Shown here: positions 7,527 through 16,002 of the stretch, piece after piece
Layout of the letters: every line of letters begins with the position of its first letter
How positions within the stretch are numbered: position 1 is the stretch's first letter
Assembly (NCBI GenBank): GCA_002408465.1
Contig: DHSM01000017.1
Coordinates: 1 to 31,098 of the forward strand
Direction of reading: 5' to 3'
DNA: 31,098 nucleotides
Origin: Firmicutes bacterium UBA5286
GTDB lineage: Bacteria > Bacillota > Proteinivoracia > UBA4975
The notes under the pieces: generated by a model
Seen by the model: the letters and a program-made list of their open reading frames with translations, nothing else
What the model was told of the DNA's origin: nothing
Databases searched by the model: none
Program-made: the position numbers and the translations under genes

Positions 7527-10500
7527 TTAAATTCGCTGTATCCAGAAAAACAACTATTCTCATGGTTATTGCCGCCCTGCTTTTGCTTGGCAGCGTATCC
7601 TGGTCCCGAATCCCCGTGGACCTGCTGCCGGATATTACCTTCCCCGCAGCAGCAGTATCTGTCAACTGGGTTGGCGCCGGCCCCGAAGAAGTAGAGGCCT
7701 CTGTGACCCGGATTTTGGAGGGTTCCCTGGGGACCATCACTGGAATAAAAGATGTCCAATCTATCTCCAGTATGGACAATGCCCTGATTATTTTGCTCTT
7801 TAACTGGGGAACAGATATGGACATGGCCGCCATCGAAATCAGGGAAAAACTTGACATGGTGGCCTCCCTGCTTCCTGATGACACCTCCGCTCCCACAATG
7901 TTTAAATTCGACCCTTCCATGCTGCCGGTAATGAACATCGCCCTGGCCTCAGATTCCCTGGACCTGGTTGAGCTTAACCGGTTAGGCGACGAAGTCAGCC
8001 AGCGTTTGGAGCGCATTGAGGGAGTCGCTTCTGTCTCCGTGAGCGGCGGCCTGGAAGAACAAGTCCTCATCGCTGTGGACGGCCAATTGCTGGAAGAATA
8101 CGGCCTCACCCTGACCGGAGTCACCAATGCTCTGCGCCTGGCCAACCTCAGTCTGCCCGGCGGCAGCATCAGCCAAGAAGGCAAGCAATGGACAATTCGT
8201 GCTTTAATCCGCACCTCTGTAGAAGAAATGAAAGACCTGCTGGTGGGAATGAGGACGGAGTTCATTCCCGGCCAAGCCCAGCCTGCGCCGCTGCCGGTCA
8301 CCCTGGGCGAGGTGGCGAAAATCTCTATAGAGCCTGAGCCCCTTACATCCATCAGCAGAATTAACCGTCAGAGAAGCGTCAGCCTCAATCTGCAAAAACA
8401 GTCTGACGCCAATACCGTCATCACCGCCAATCGGGTGCATAATGAGCTGGAATTGCTGAAGGAAGAATACCCTCAGGTAAGCTTTGTTCCCAATACCGAC
8501 CAATCAGAATTTATCCAGCTGGCCATTGACTCCCTGGTGAAAAATGCCTTGCTGGGGGCTGTCCTGGCCATGGCCATTCTCCTTTTGTTCCTGCGGGACT
8601 TCCGCAGCACCCTGATTGTGGCCATCTCCATACCCGTTTCCATTATCAGCACCTTTATCATGATGTTCTTTGCCGGTCTCACCGTCAATATCATGACCTT
8701 AAGCGGGCTGGCCCTGGGAGTAGGCATGTTGGTGGACAACTCCATCGTCGTCATCGAAAATATATTCCGCCATCTCCAGGAAAAGAAATTGCCGCCGGCC
8801 CAAGCCGCCTTGGCGGGGACCAAGGAAATGGCAATGGCCATTACCGCTTCCACCCTGACCACGGTAGCGGTCTTCCTGCCGGTGGTCTACGTAGGGGGAA
8901 TTGCCGGCATTCTCTTTAAAGAGCTGGCCCTGACTGTAACCTTTTCCCTACTGGCCTCTTTGGCAGTTTCCCTGACTGTCACGCCCATGCTGGCCAGCGT
9001 CTTTGCCCGGATTAAAAAAGGCAGGATCTCGAAGGTCATGGATATTGCCTCTCTGTACAGGCGCAGTCTCGCCTGGACCCTCAAACACGGCATCGTTGCC
9101 TTAGTTGTAGTGGTTCTGCTCTTGGCTGGCAGCCTGGCCCTCATCCCCCGCCTAGGGGGAGAATTCATTCCCGCCTTTGATGAAGGCATCGGCGCCATCA
9201 CAGTTACCCTGGGGCCTGAATCTGCCCTTGAAGCTACTGAGAATGCCGCTTCTCAGGTAGAAAAGACGCTGCTGGAATTCCCCCAGACCCAACTGGTAGC
9301 CACTTCTATCGGCGGCGGCGGGACCTTGCTCAGCAGTTTCAGGGGAAGCGGCGCAGTCAACATTGCCCAAATCAGCTTTCAGCTGGTGCCAGTGGAAGAG
9401 CGGAATATGAGCACGGCTGAATTCATTGAACAGGTGACTGCTGCCTTGCCCTCAATCAGCGGGGCGGAGATCAGCGCCAGCACGATGAGTTCTATGGGCG
9501 GCGGCATGCTGGGGGGAGGCAGCGCCATCGAGCTGGAACTGGCAGGCCAGGAGCTGCAGAAATTAGGAACCTATAGCGAGGACATTGCCCAGGCCCTTTC
9601 CCGTTTGGACTTTGTCACAGATGTCAGCACTTCCCTGGGGGAAACAAATCCTGAAGTCCAAGTGGATATCGACTTAGCCAAGGCCGCCATGTTGGGGGTA
9701 AACCCCTTAGCAGTAGGAAATTCCATCCGCTCTGCCTTCCAGGCGCAAACGGCAACCCGCCTGTCCCGGGAGGGCTATGAGCTCAATGTAGTTGTGGAGC
9801 TGACAGGTAAAGAAACTGCCGGCATCGATGATATCGGCCAGGTAGTTGTCGCCAGTCAAAACGGCATGCTAATCCGGGTTAAAGATGTAGCCAATGTGGT
9901 GGAAACCTCAGGTCCCCGTGCAATCCGCCGGCATAATAATAAACGGGCAGTGACAATTACCGCTGAAATCGCTGAGAGCATGGATTTGCGGGGGGCCCAA
10001 AAGGCAGCTGAGGATGCTATTGCCGACATCGACCTGCCCAGCAGCTACAACCTGGAGTTTCAGGGAGAGATTGTCGAAATGCAGGAGGCCTTTGACGGGC
10101 TGCTCCTGGCCCTGCTGCTGGCTATTGCCCTTGTCTACATGGTCATGGCCTCCCAGTTTGAATCTCTCGTTCACCCCCTCATCATCATGTTCACTTTGCC
10201 CCTGGCGGCAATTGGCGTCATATTTACTCTGTTTATCACCGGCAACAACCTCAATATTCCTTCGATGATCGGCATCATCATCCTGGCCGGGATTGTGGTC
10301 AACAATGCCATTGTCCTCATTGACTATGTCAACAAACTGCGGAGCAGGGGCATGGAAAGAGATGAGGCTTTGCTCACTGCCGGCGAAACCAGGTTGCGGC
10401 CCATTCTCATGACCACCCTTACTACAATACTGGGCCTGCTGCCCCTGGCCCTGGTTAGCGGTTCGGGCTCGGAAATGCAAAAACCTCTGGCAGTTGCCGT

Positions 10501-10612
10501 CGTCGGCGGGTTGACGGTATCCGCCCTCCTGACCCTGTATATAATTCCTTTGGTCTATCGCTTAGTTGACCGCCTTTTCCCCCGGGCCACCAATATCCAA
10601 GAAACCAAATAA
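7514..10612 (+). CDS. RND-family efflux transporter permease (SwrC/YerP-like)
   Basis: This is a 1032-aa proton-driven resistance-nodulation-division pump in the cytoplasmic membrane. It has the duplicated RND layout: TM1 at about 13-31, a large extracytoplasmic loop, a TM bundle from about 345 to 495, TM7 at about 530-550 after a linker, a second loop, and a final bundle from about 855. The TM4 proton-relay segment is VDNSIVVIEN (about 407-416), with the conserved first Asp. RIPVDLLPDITFP near the N-terminus is the HAE1 signature. The start ATG follows AGGAGGG and lies inside the end of tetR. No membrane-fusion protein or outer-membrane channel gene is adjacent, as in the single-gene RND pumps of Bacillota such as SwrC, which exports surfactin and other amphiphiles. 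The substrate here is unknown. A long hairpin follows the stop. Confidence 0.93.
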   Translation: MQSIIKFAVSRKTTILMVIAALLLLGSVSWSRIPVDLLPDITFPAAAVSVNWVGAGPEEVEASVTRILEGSLGTITGIKDVQSISSMDNALIILLFNWGTDMDMAAIEIREKLDMVASLLPDDTSAPTMFKFDPSMLPVMNIALASDSLDLVELNRLGDEVSQRLERIEGVASVSVSGGLEEQVLIAVDGQLLEEYGLTLTGVTNALRLANLSLPGGSISQEGKQWTIRALIRTSVEEMKDLLVGMRTEFIPGQAQPAPLPVTLGEVAKISIEPEPLTSISRINRQRSVSLNLQKQSDANTVITANRVHNELELLKEEYPQVSFVPNTDQSEFIQLAIDSLVKNALLGAVLAMAILLLFLRDFRSTLIVAISIPVSIISTFIMMFFAGLTVNIMTLSGLALGVGMLVDNSIVVIENIFRHLQEKKLPPAQAALAGTKEMAMAITASTLTTVAVFLPVVYVGGIAGILFKELALTVTFSLLASLAVSLTVTPMLASVFARIKKGRISKVMDIASLYRRSLAWTLKHGIVALVVVVLLLAGSLALIPRLGGEFIPAFDEGIGAITVTLGPESALEATENAASQVEKTLLEFPQTQLVATSIGGGGTLLSSFRGSGAVNIAQISFQLVPVEERNMSTAEFIEQVTAALPSISGAEISASTMSSMGGGMLGGGSAIELELAGQELQKLGTYSEDIAQALSRLDFVTDVSTSLGETNPEVQVDIDLAKAAMLGVNPLAVGNSIRSAFQAQTATRLSREGYELNVVVELTGKETAGIDDIGQVVVASQNGMLIRVKDVANVVETSGPRAIRRHNNKRAVTITAEIAESMDLRGAQKAAEDAIADIDLPSSYNLEFQGEIVEMQEAFDGLLLALLLAIALVYMVMASQFESLVHPLIIMFTLPLAAIGVIFTLFITGNNLNIPSMIGIIILAGIVVNNAIVLIDYVNKLRSRGMERDEALLTAGETRLRPILMTTLTTILGLLPLALVSGSGSEMQKPLAVAVVGGLTVSALLTLYIIPLVYRLVDRLFPRATNIQETK

Positions 10613-10770
10613 AGAATAGTAGCCACTGGGGACAGTCCCCGGTGGCTACTATTCTTTCAGAGTTGTGTGCATAACCGGCATTTTTGGGAGATAAAGGGTT
10701 TTTGCAGTCTGTATTGAATTATAGACTAATATAAAGGAACCGTTGGCGACTGTCCCCAGTGGTTACTTTT
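10610..10770. repeat. Inverted-repeat element with a GGGGACAGTCCCC core
   Basis: Immediately after the pump gene, AGTAGCCACTGGGGAC and GTCCCCGGTGGCTACT (within 10613-10658) form a near-perfect stem of about 20 bp with a one-base loop. About 85 bp on, at 10745-10770, lies an inverted copy of the same arm (ACTGTCCCCAGTGGTTACTTTT, read in two parts). The whole unit of about 155 bp is thus bounded by about 26-bp inverted repeats. This looks like a small non-autonomous or REP-type element; its first hairpin may also terminate the pump transcript. Confidence 0.6.
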
Positions 10771-10784
10771 CGGGAGTGAATTCT

Positions 10785-11047
10785 TTGGCTAGTTGGCTTA
10801 CATGGAAAAAATTGCGCATAGGGGCCATAGTGCTGCTACTGGCTGTGATAGCGGCATTGCTGCTTTTCCCCTGGCAAACTAAAGATGTTCTGGAAAGGTG
10901 TCAGGACTTATATGAGCGTGGGGAATATGCGGCCTGCAGCCGAGCGCTGGCTGGGAAAATGCGCCGGGATCCAGACTGGCATGAAGGACGGGAGTTATTA
11001 ATTAAGGCCCAGCTGGCCGGGAACGACCCCCTGGCGGCAACTTTTTG
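10785..11047 (+). pseudogene. Truncated membrane-anchored helical-repeat (TPR-like) protein
   Basis: A TTG start at 10785 with GGGAG upstream opens a frame encoding a short cytoplasmic N-terminus (ASWLTWKKLR) and one strong membrane segment (IGAIVLLLAVIAALLLF). A soluble part follows with TPR-like spacing (CQDLYERGEYAACSRAL, then RDPDWHEGRELLIKAQLA). After about residue 88 the frame runs antisense into the 3' end of the amidohydrolase gene and stays open by chance to 11219. A real gene would not be expected to share 170 bp with a conserved gene. I therefore read this as the 5' remnant of a longer gene cut at the junction near 11047. Function is unknown. It could alternatively be an intact small gene with an odd C-terminus. 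Confidence 0.5.
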
Positions 11048-11048
11048 G

Positions 11049-12227
11049 TTACTCTTCTGGCGGGTACACTACTTCCCCGTCGATGATGGTGTACATGACT
11101 GTGGACAGGTAGTCAAAGGGATGTCCCTCAATGATGACCAGGTCAGCATCCTTGCCCACCTCTATGCTGCCTACCCTGTCCTCCACCCCCAGGATTTTCG
11201 CGGCATTAATGGTGATTAAGCGCAGGACCTGGTAATCATCCATTCCCGTCTCCCGGACCACGGCAGCGGCCGCATGCAGAAGTTGGTAAATGTCCAACAC
11301 AGGATGGTCGGTGGTCAAGGCGACAGTTATCCCTGCCTCAGACAGAATTTTGACGCTTTCCAGGGTCTTGTTCTGGGTCTCGATTTTGCCGGGAGTGCCC
11401 ATGGAGGGACCGACAATAGCGGGGAACCCGGATTCTTTTACCCGGTCCACAATCAAATGGGCTTCGCTGGCATGTTCCAAGGTCATGTCAATGTCAAATT
11501 CCTGGGCGATCCTGATGGCGGTGGCAATGTCATCGGCCCGGTGGGCATGCATGCGCAGGGGGATTTCTTTCTTGAGGACGGGAATAAGGGCCTCGTTTTT
11601 TAAATCCCGGGGAGGCATTTTCTCGGCATCATCGCCAGCCCTGTTTATTTTATTCATGTAGTTCTGGGCATTGACCAGGGCCTCCCGCAACACAGCGGCG
11701 CTGCCCATGCGGGTGCTGGGCATGCGCTTTTGACCGGAGTATACCCGCTTGGGGTTTTCGCCAAAAGCCGCTTTGATGCCGGCGTTTTCCCTGATTACCC
11801 GTTGGTGCAGAAGGCCGCCGCCAGTCTTGAGGACCACGGTGCTGCCCCCAAGGATATTGGCGCTGCCCGGGGTGGACATGACAGTGGTGATGCCGGCCTC
11901 TACAGCTTCCCGATAGCCGTCATCTTGGGGGTTAATGGCGTCCAGGGCCCGAAGCTGAGAGGTTACAGGGTCAGTTATTTCGTTGTAATCCCGACCCTCC
12001 CAGCCCATGCCCTGCTCGCTGACCCCAAGATGGGTGTGGGGATCAATAAAGCCAGGATACACTGAGGCGCCGGCGGCATCTATTGTATCAGCTTCCTCTG
12101 GTATCTCTATTTGGCCGATGGCGGCGATCTTGCCGTTTTCCACAAGGATCGAACCCTTTATGGGCTCCTTGTGGGCAATGGTGTGAATGTCAGCATTGAT
12201 AATAGCCAGTATTTTCTTAGCGCTCAT
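11049..12227 (-). CDS. Amidohydrolase family protein (imidazolonepropionase-like), copy 1
   Basis: This is a 392-aa metal-dependent hydrolase of the amidohydrolase superfamily, in the group related to imidazolonepropionase and prolidase-type amidohydrolases. An N-terminal small beta-sandwich (NADIHTIAHKEPIKGSI, VENGKIAAIG) leads to the metal-binding IDPHTHLG at about residues 61-67. Further ligands are likely in MHAHRADD and LEHASEAH and the catalytic Asp in LTTDHPV. The C-terminus closes the sandwich (GKDADLVIIEGHPFD, IIDGEVVY). The ATG at 12227 is chosen because GGAGAG lies just upstream. The start overlaps the end of the preceding paralogue by 11 nt, so the two are coupled. The substrate is unknown. 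Its 3' end abuts a truncated gene on the other strand. Confidence 0.88.
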   Translation of the reverse strand: MSAKKILAIINADIHTIAHKEPIKGSILVENGKIAAIGQIEIPEEADTIDAAGASVYPGFIDPHTHLGVSEQGMGWEGRDYNEITDPVTSQLRALDAINPQDDGYREAVEAGITTVMSTPGSANILGGSTVVLKTGGGLLHQRVIRENAGIKAAFGENPKRVYSGQKRMPSTRMGSAAVLREALVNAQNYMNKINRAGDDAEKMPPRDLKNEALIPVLKKEIPLRMHAHRADDIATAIRIAQEFDIDMTLEHASEAHLIVDRVKESGFPAIVGPSMGTPGKIETQNKTLESVKILSEAGITVALTTDHPVLDIYQLLHAAAAVVRETGMDDYQVLRLITINAAKILGVEDRVGSIEVGKDADLVIIEGHPFDYLSTVMYTIIDGEVVYPPEE

Positions 12228-13374
12228 AGACAATCTCTCCATCTATCAGAGTTTTTTCGACCCGGGTATGCCAGTCAAAGGGGTGGCCGCTGAGAATGAT
12301 TATGTCAGCATCCTTGCCAGCCTCTATACTGCCGACCCGGTGGCCAATACCCATGATTTCCGCGGGATTGATTGTGATGGCCTTGAGAGTCTCTTCTTCA
12401 GGGAGACCGGCCTTATAGGCCAGGGCTGCCTGAATTGGCAACTGCTGCACCGGGAAGACGGGATGGTCGCTGACCAATGCTACTTTTACCCCGGCCTTGA
12501 ATAATATACCCGGAGTGGTAAAGCTGGTATTGACAAGTTCAATTTTCGGCCTGGTGCCCAGGGTGGGGCCAACCATGGCCGCCACTTTCTTTTCGCCCAG
12601 GAAGTCGGCAATCAAATGACCTTCGGTGCAGTGCTCAATACAGATATCAACGTCAAATTCCTCAGCAATCCTGATGGCGGTGGTGATGTCATCCGCCCTG
12701 TGGGCATGGGCCCGCAGGGGGATTTCTTTTTTCAGCACCCTGGCCAAAATCTCCATCTTCAGATCCCGGTCAGGCAATTTGTCCTCATCTTTCCCGGCTC
12801 TCTCTTTCTTTTCCATGTAAGAACGGGCGGCCACGAGATTTTCCCTGAGGATCGCGGCTACTGCCATTCTCGTGCTGGGTGTCTTTTTTTGACCGCTGTA
12901 AACCCGTTTAGGATTTTCGCCAAAAGCTATTTTTAAGCCTACCGGGTCCTTGACCACCATTTTATCGACAATCTCGCCCCAGGTTTTGATGGCCACAGCC
13001 TGGCCGCCAATGACATTGGCGCTACCCGGGGCCACAGTCAGACAGGTGATTCCGCCAGCCACAGCCCCCTTAAAAGCCGGGTCCATTGGATTTATGGCAT
13101 CAATTGCCCGCAATTGTGGGGTAGACGGATTTGTCATTTCGTTGCCGTCAGCCCCTTCAAAACCAATGCCTTGTTCAAAAATGCCGATATGGGTGTGGGC
13201 GTCAATCATCCCGGGCATCACAAGCTTGCCGGCGGCATCGATGATTTCGGCGTCCGCTGGCACAGCCAGATTGGCGCCGACGGCCCTGATTTTGCCAGCC
13301 TCAATTAGAATGGTTCCGCCTTCAATAATCTGGCCGGCCATAGTGTAGATTTTGCCGTTAATAATTGCCCTCAT
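12217..13374 (-). CDS. Amidohydrolase family protein (imidazolonepropionase-like), copy 2
   Basis: A 385-aa paralogue of the downstream gene with the same layout: MRAIINGKIYTMAGQ opening, IDAHTHIG at about residues 58-64, the shared KRVYSGQKKTPSTRM segment, AHAHRADD, IEHCTEGH, LVSDHPV, and GKDADIIILSGHPFD near the end. The ATG at 13374 has AAGGAG 7 nt upstream. Both proteins keep the metal ligands, so both should be catalytic. The pair might form a heteromer or act on related substrates; this is inference. The stretch between this gene and asp23 can form alternative hairpins that could attenuate its transcription. Confidence 0.88.
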   Translation of the reverse strand: MRAIINGKIYTMAGQIIEGGTILIEAGKIRAVGANLAVPADAEIIDAAGKLVMPGMIDAHTHIGIFEQGIGFEGADGNEMTNPSTPQLRAIDAINPMDPAFKGAVAGGITCLTVAPGSANVIGGQAVAIKTWGEIVDKMVVKDPVGLKIAFGENPKRVYSGQKKTPSTRMAVAAILRENLVAARSYMEKKERAGKDEDKLPDRDLKMEILARVLKKEIPLRAHAHRADDITTAIRIAEEFDVDICIEHCTEGHLIADFLGEKKVAAMVGPTLGTRPKIELVNTSFTTPGILFKAGVKVALVSDHPVFPVQQLPIQAALAYKAGLPEEETLKAITINPAEIMGIGHRVGSIEAGKDADIIILSGHPFDWHTRVEKTLIDGEIVYER

Positions 13375-13474
13375 ATAACTACTCCTTCCCTTTGATGGTA
13401 TGGAATATATATTCTCGAAGGGCAACAGAAATTCCTTTAGGTATACTAAATACTTTATTCCAAAATACGGGCTA

Positions 13475-13537
13475 AATAAAAAACAACCCTACTTGGGTTG
13501 TCAATAGATTATCCGGGTGTTGTCGACATTGACAACC
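13475..13537 (-). terminator. Terminator after asp23 with a competing upstream pairing
   Basis: On the minus strand ACAACCC/GGGTTGT with a 5-nt loop, followed by TTTTTT, is a rho-independent terminator (13478-13501). Upstream, GGTTGTCAAT (13528-13537) is perfectly complementary to ATTGACAACC (13496-13505), which contains the 5' arm of the terminator stem. The two pairings exclude each other, as in attenuators. The amidohydrolase operon begins 101 bp further on. Confidence 0.7.
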
Positions 13538-13548
13538 CCTTGGGATTG

Positions 13549-13917
13549 TCAGTCTTGTTCGTCCGCTATCTCTTCAGGCTGCACAAGTTTCTCTACAGTA
13601 ATATCCACCCTGTCCACCTTGTACCCGGTAAAGGTGGTCACATCCTTAATCACAGCCTCTCTGACCTTTGCAGCCACTTCGGGAATTACCACCCCATAGG
13701 TGACAACCAGGCGGAGATCGAAAGATACAGTGCCTAAGTCTTCATCGCCTTCGCTCTTTTCCACGTTTATCTTCGAGGCGAATCTTCCCGTCAGCAGACG
13801 GCTGAGTCCGGAAAGAGTTCCCTTGCGCTGCTGGCGAATGACATCATCCACTTTTTGCAGGGCAGCGAGAGCAATGTCTGCGAACACTTCATCATTGACA
13901 ATTAACTTTCCAGTCAT
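13549..13917 (-). CDS. Asp23/Gls24 family envelope-stress protein
   Basis: This is a 122-aa member of the Asp23/Gls24 (DUF322) family, small proteins of Bacillota linked to cell-envelope homeostasis and often membrane-associated through a partner. The N-terminal GKLIVNDEVFADIALAAL corresponds to the family's conserved I..EV...IA..A pattern. The central VSFDLRLVVTYGVVIPEVA and the end YKVDRVDITVEKL are the typical core. The protein is acidic at its C-terminus. The start ATG at 13917 has GGGAGG 8 nt upstream; a GTG three codons earlier overlaps that ribosome binding site and is unlikely. It is a single gene, followed by a terminator. Confidence 0.88.
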   Translation of the reverse strand: MTGKLIVNDEVFADIALAALQKVDDVIRQQRKGTLSGLSRLLTGRFASKINVEKSEGDEDLGTVSFDLRLVVTYGVVIPEVAAKVREAVIKDVTTFTGYKVDRVDITVEKLVQPEEIADEQD

Positions 13918-14070
13918 CTTGAACACCTCCCTTGCTATTATGCTTCGACGTGGAAGGTTTGATTCCTGCTCTGGGACAGAAAGTGGGCCGGAGGAAGGTG
14001 AAAAGAAAATACATATTCAAGTGTGGGCTTAATTTATTTTATCTTTCCTTTAACTTTTATCAGATACGGG

Positions 14071-14099
14071 TTGACTTATTCTTTTCCGTAGACTAGAAT
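14071..14099 (+). promoter_or_regulatory. Sigma-A promoter of the small membrane protein gene
   Basis: TTGACT at 14071-14076 and TAGAAT at 14094-14099 are 17 bp apart, each with one mismatch to consensus. The predicted start is near 14106, about 30 nt before the ATG at 14136. Confidence 0.75.
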
Positions 14100-14135
14100 A
14101 GAATTAGCATGGGCCCTCAGGGAAGGAGAATGTAA

Positions 14136-14414
14136 ATGAACACTGTATATATTAACGGCAAAGAGATTACCAATCCTGCAGCCAGACTGGGCATTAAAAT
14201 TCTGGTTGTATTAGCTGTTGCAGCTGTTGTTGCTCTTGTGGTTCCGGTTGTGGGACTGGCAGTGGCAATAGCCCTAGGGGTAGCCCTCATCGCTGTAGTT
14301 CTTGCACTGCTGGCTGTTCCCATGGCAGTCTTCCTCGGTCCCTTGATCTGCATTCTTTTGCTCCCGCTGCGGCTCCTGTCCTGGATTTTCGGCGGCAGCC
14401 GCCGCTATTACTAA
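14136..14414 (+). CDS. Small membrane protein of unknown function
   Basis: I do not recognise this 92-aa protein. A short polar N-terminus (MNTVYINGKEITNP) is followed by a long run of Val, Ala and Leu from about 18 to 80, enough for two or three membrane segments, and a basic tail (GGSRRYY). The gene looks real: it has its own promoter, AAGGAG at good spacing before the ATG, and a strong terminator right after the stop. The opening residues resemble the start of small envelope-stress (phage-shock-like) proteins, and the Asp23/Gls24 gene is divergent next to it, so an envelope role is possible but unproven. Confidence 0.7.
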   Translation: MNTVYINGKEITNPAARLGIKILVVLAVAAVVALVVPVVGLAVAIALGVALIAVVLALLAVPMAVFLGPLICILLLPLRLLSWIFGGSRRYY

Positions 14415-14427
14415 TTAACCTGAATAG

Positions 14428-14465
14428 AATCAGGGTGTCTCCGACGAGACACCCTGATTTTTTTT
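14428..14465 (+). terminator. Rho-independent terminator between convergent genes
   Basis: A perfect 14-bp stem AATCAGGGTGTCTC/GAGACACCCTGATT with a 4-nt loop is followed by eight T residues on the plus strand. It ends the small membrane gene. It also overlaps the glnA stop and may serve glnA less efficiently, since the minus-strand side has no clean T-run. Confidence 0.92.
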
Positions 14466-15891
14466 AAAGGTCGTAGTAAAGCTCGAATTCAACGGGATGG
14501 GGAACGATATTGACCTTCTCGGCCTCTTTCCTAATCCTGCTGATCTGGTTTTTAATGAGGCCCTCGGGGAACACATTGCCGTTCAGCAAAAACTGGTAAT
14601 CCTGCTCCAGGGAATCGGCAGCTTCTTCCAGAGACTTGGGCAGGGCCTTGATTTTCTTAAGTTCTTCGGGAGAAAGGGCATAGAGGTTGAAGTCAAAGGG
14701 ACCAAATCCCTCTTTGACCGGGTCAATCTTGTTATTGATGCCGTCCATGGCGGCCATGAGCAGGGCGGAATATGCCAAGTAGGGGTTGCAGGTGGCATCC
14801 ATGGAGCGGAATTCAAAGCGCTTGGTTTCCGGGGTGTCGGCATAGCCGGGAATGCGGATGACAGAGCTGCGGTTAGCAGTAGCAAAACCAATACTTACCG
14901 GGGCCTCGTAGCCGGGAACCAGGCGCTTGTAGGAGTTGGTGCTGGGGTTGGTGAAGGCGCACAGGGCCCGGGCATGTTTAAGGATGCCGCCGATAGCGAA
15001 GAGAGCGGTTTCGCTGAGGCCGGAATAGCCATTTCCATAGAAGACCGGCTTGCCTTCTTTAAAGAACTGGATATGGGCATGCATGCCGCTGCCGGCTTCG
15101 CCATAGAAGGGCTTGGGCATAAAGGTGGCTGTCCTGCCCCGCTGCAGGGCGAGATTCTTGACGAAGTACTTGATGATCATGGTTCTGTCTGCCATGGTCT
15201 TCAGGGTGCCCAGCACCACTTCAATTTCAACCTGGCCGGGGCCGCCGTTCTCGGCATGATGGTAAGTGACCGGCACGCCCCGTTCTTGCAGCATGGTCAC
15301 TATTTCATTGCGCAGGTCAAAGCTGGAGTCATAGGGCAGGTCTACATGGTAGCCCCCATGGGGACGGACATAGTAACCCGGATTGGGGTATTCATTGTTG
15401 CCGGCGTTCCAGCTGGCCTGGCGGGAGTCCAGGTTAACTTCAATATGGTTGACATCGTTGCGGAAGGAAACATGGTCGAGAATATAAAACTCGAATTCCG
15501 GTCCTAGGAGGCACAAATCAGCGACACCCAAATTAGCTGCATAATCTTCAGTTTTTTGGGCTATGTAGCGGGGGTCCCCCTCGAAGCGGCCTGCGCCCTC
15601 TCCCAGGGTATAGATGTTGGAAATCATCGAGAGCATTGGCTGTTGGGCGAAGGGATCTCTAAAGGCTGTGGAAATGTCGGGTTTAAAGACCATGTCGGAT
15701 TTTTCCACAGTCAAAAAGCCATAGCTGGACCCGTCCATGCCAATACCCTTATTGATTGTCTTTTCGCTGAGCTGGTTGGCGGGAATAGTCAGGTGGCGCC
15801 AGCGGCCGGCGGCGTCTATGACCTTAAACTCAATGAGTTCAATGCCTTCGGCTGTGCAATACTCCTTTAGTTCTGTAAAACTTTTAAACAC
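14464..15891 (-). CDS. glnA: Glutamine synthetase, class I
   Basis: This enzyme makes glutamine from glutamate, ammonia and ATP as a dodecamer. The 475-aa protein has the beta-grasp MDGSSYGF region at about 52-59, glutamate/metal-binding EFEFYIL, the HAENGGPGQVEIE segment, the ATP motif KPFYGEAGSGMHAH at about 261-274, and RRFQ-like ETKRFEFRS. The C-terminus HPVEFELYYDL and the NLYALSPEE segment (Tyr at about 404, aligning with the adenylylated Tyr397 of Escherichia coli) are of the GSI-beta type. They differ from the GlnR-feedback GSI-alpha enzyme of Bacillus. The start is a GTG with AGGGGAT upstream. The gene is monocistronic, with a candidate promoter and a hairpin in its leader. No glnE adenylyltransferase, glnB or glnR gene is in view. 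Confidence 0.96.
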   Translation of the reverse strand: MFKSFTELKEYCTAEGIELIEFKVIDAAGRWRHLTIPANQLSEKTINKGIGMDGSSYGFLTVEKSDMVFKPDISTAFRDPFAQQPMLSMISNIYTLGEGAGRFEGDPRYIAQKTEDYAANLGVADLCLLGPEFEFYILDHVSFRNDVNHIEVNLDSRQASWNAGNNEYPNPGYYVRPHGGYHVDLPYDSSFDLRNEIVTMLQERGVPVTYHHAENGGPGQVEIEVVLGTLKTMADRTMIIKYFVKNLALQRGRTATFMPKPFYGEAGSGMHAHIQFFKEGKPVFYGNGYSGLSETALFAIGGILKHARALCAFTNPSTNSYKRLVPGYEAPVSIGFATANRSSVIRIPGYADTPETKRFEFRSMDATCNPYLAYSALLMAAMDGINNKIDPVKEGFGPFDFNLYALSPEELKKIKALPKSLEEAADSLEQDYQFLLNGNVFPEGLIKNQISRIRKEAEKVNIVPHPVEFELYYDL

Positions 15892-15973
15892 TATCTCATC
15901 CCCTTGTTCTGTAGTTGTTACCCGCCTGCCGGAAGCGCAGACAGGGAAAAGCCAGAAACAAAGTCCCTAGGCA

Positions 15974-15992
15974 CAGAATAACAGATATTCTG
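15974..15992 (-). promoter_or_regulatory. Inverted repeat in the glnA leader
   Basis: CAGAATA and TATTCTG flank a 5-nt spacer just downstream of the candidate glnA start site. It could be an operator or an RNA hairpin. It does not match the TGTNAN7TNACA site of GlnR/TnrA. Confidence 0.35.
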
Positions 15993-16002
15993 CCCCCTTC
16001 AT

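Noticed and set aside
7486..8352. 288-codon open frame antisense to the RND pump gene
   Set aside because: The pump has family motifs throughout; the antisense frame has Ser/Arg-rich low-information sequence.
14497..15507. 336-codon open frame on the plus strand, antisense to glnA
   Set aside because: Glutamine synthetase on the other strand is certain; the frame is a codon-bias shadow.
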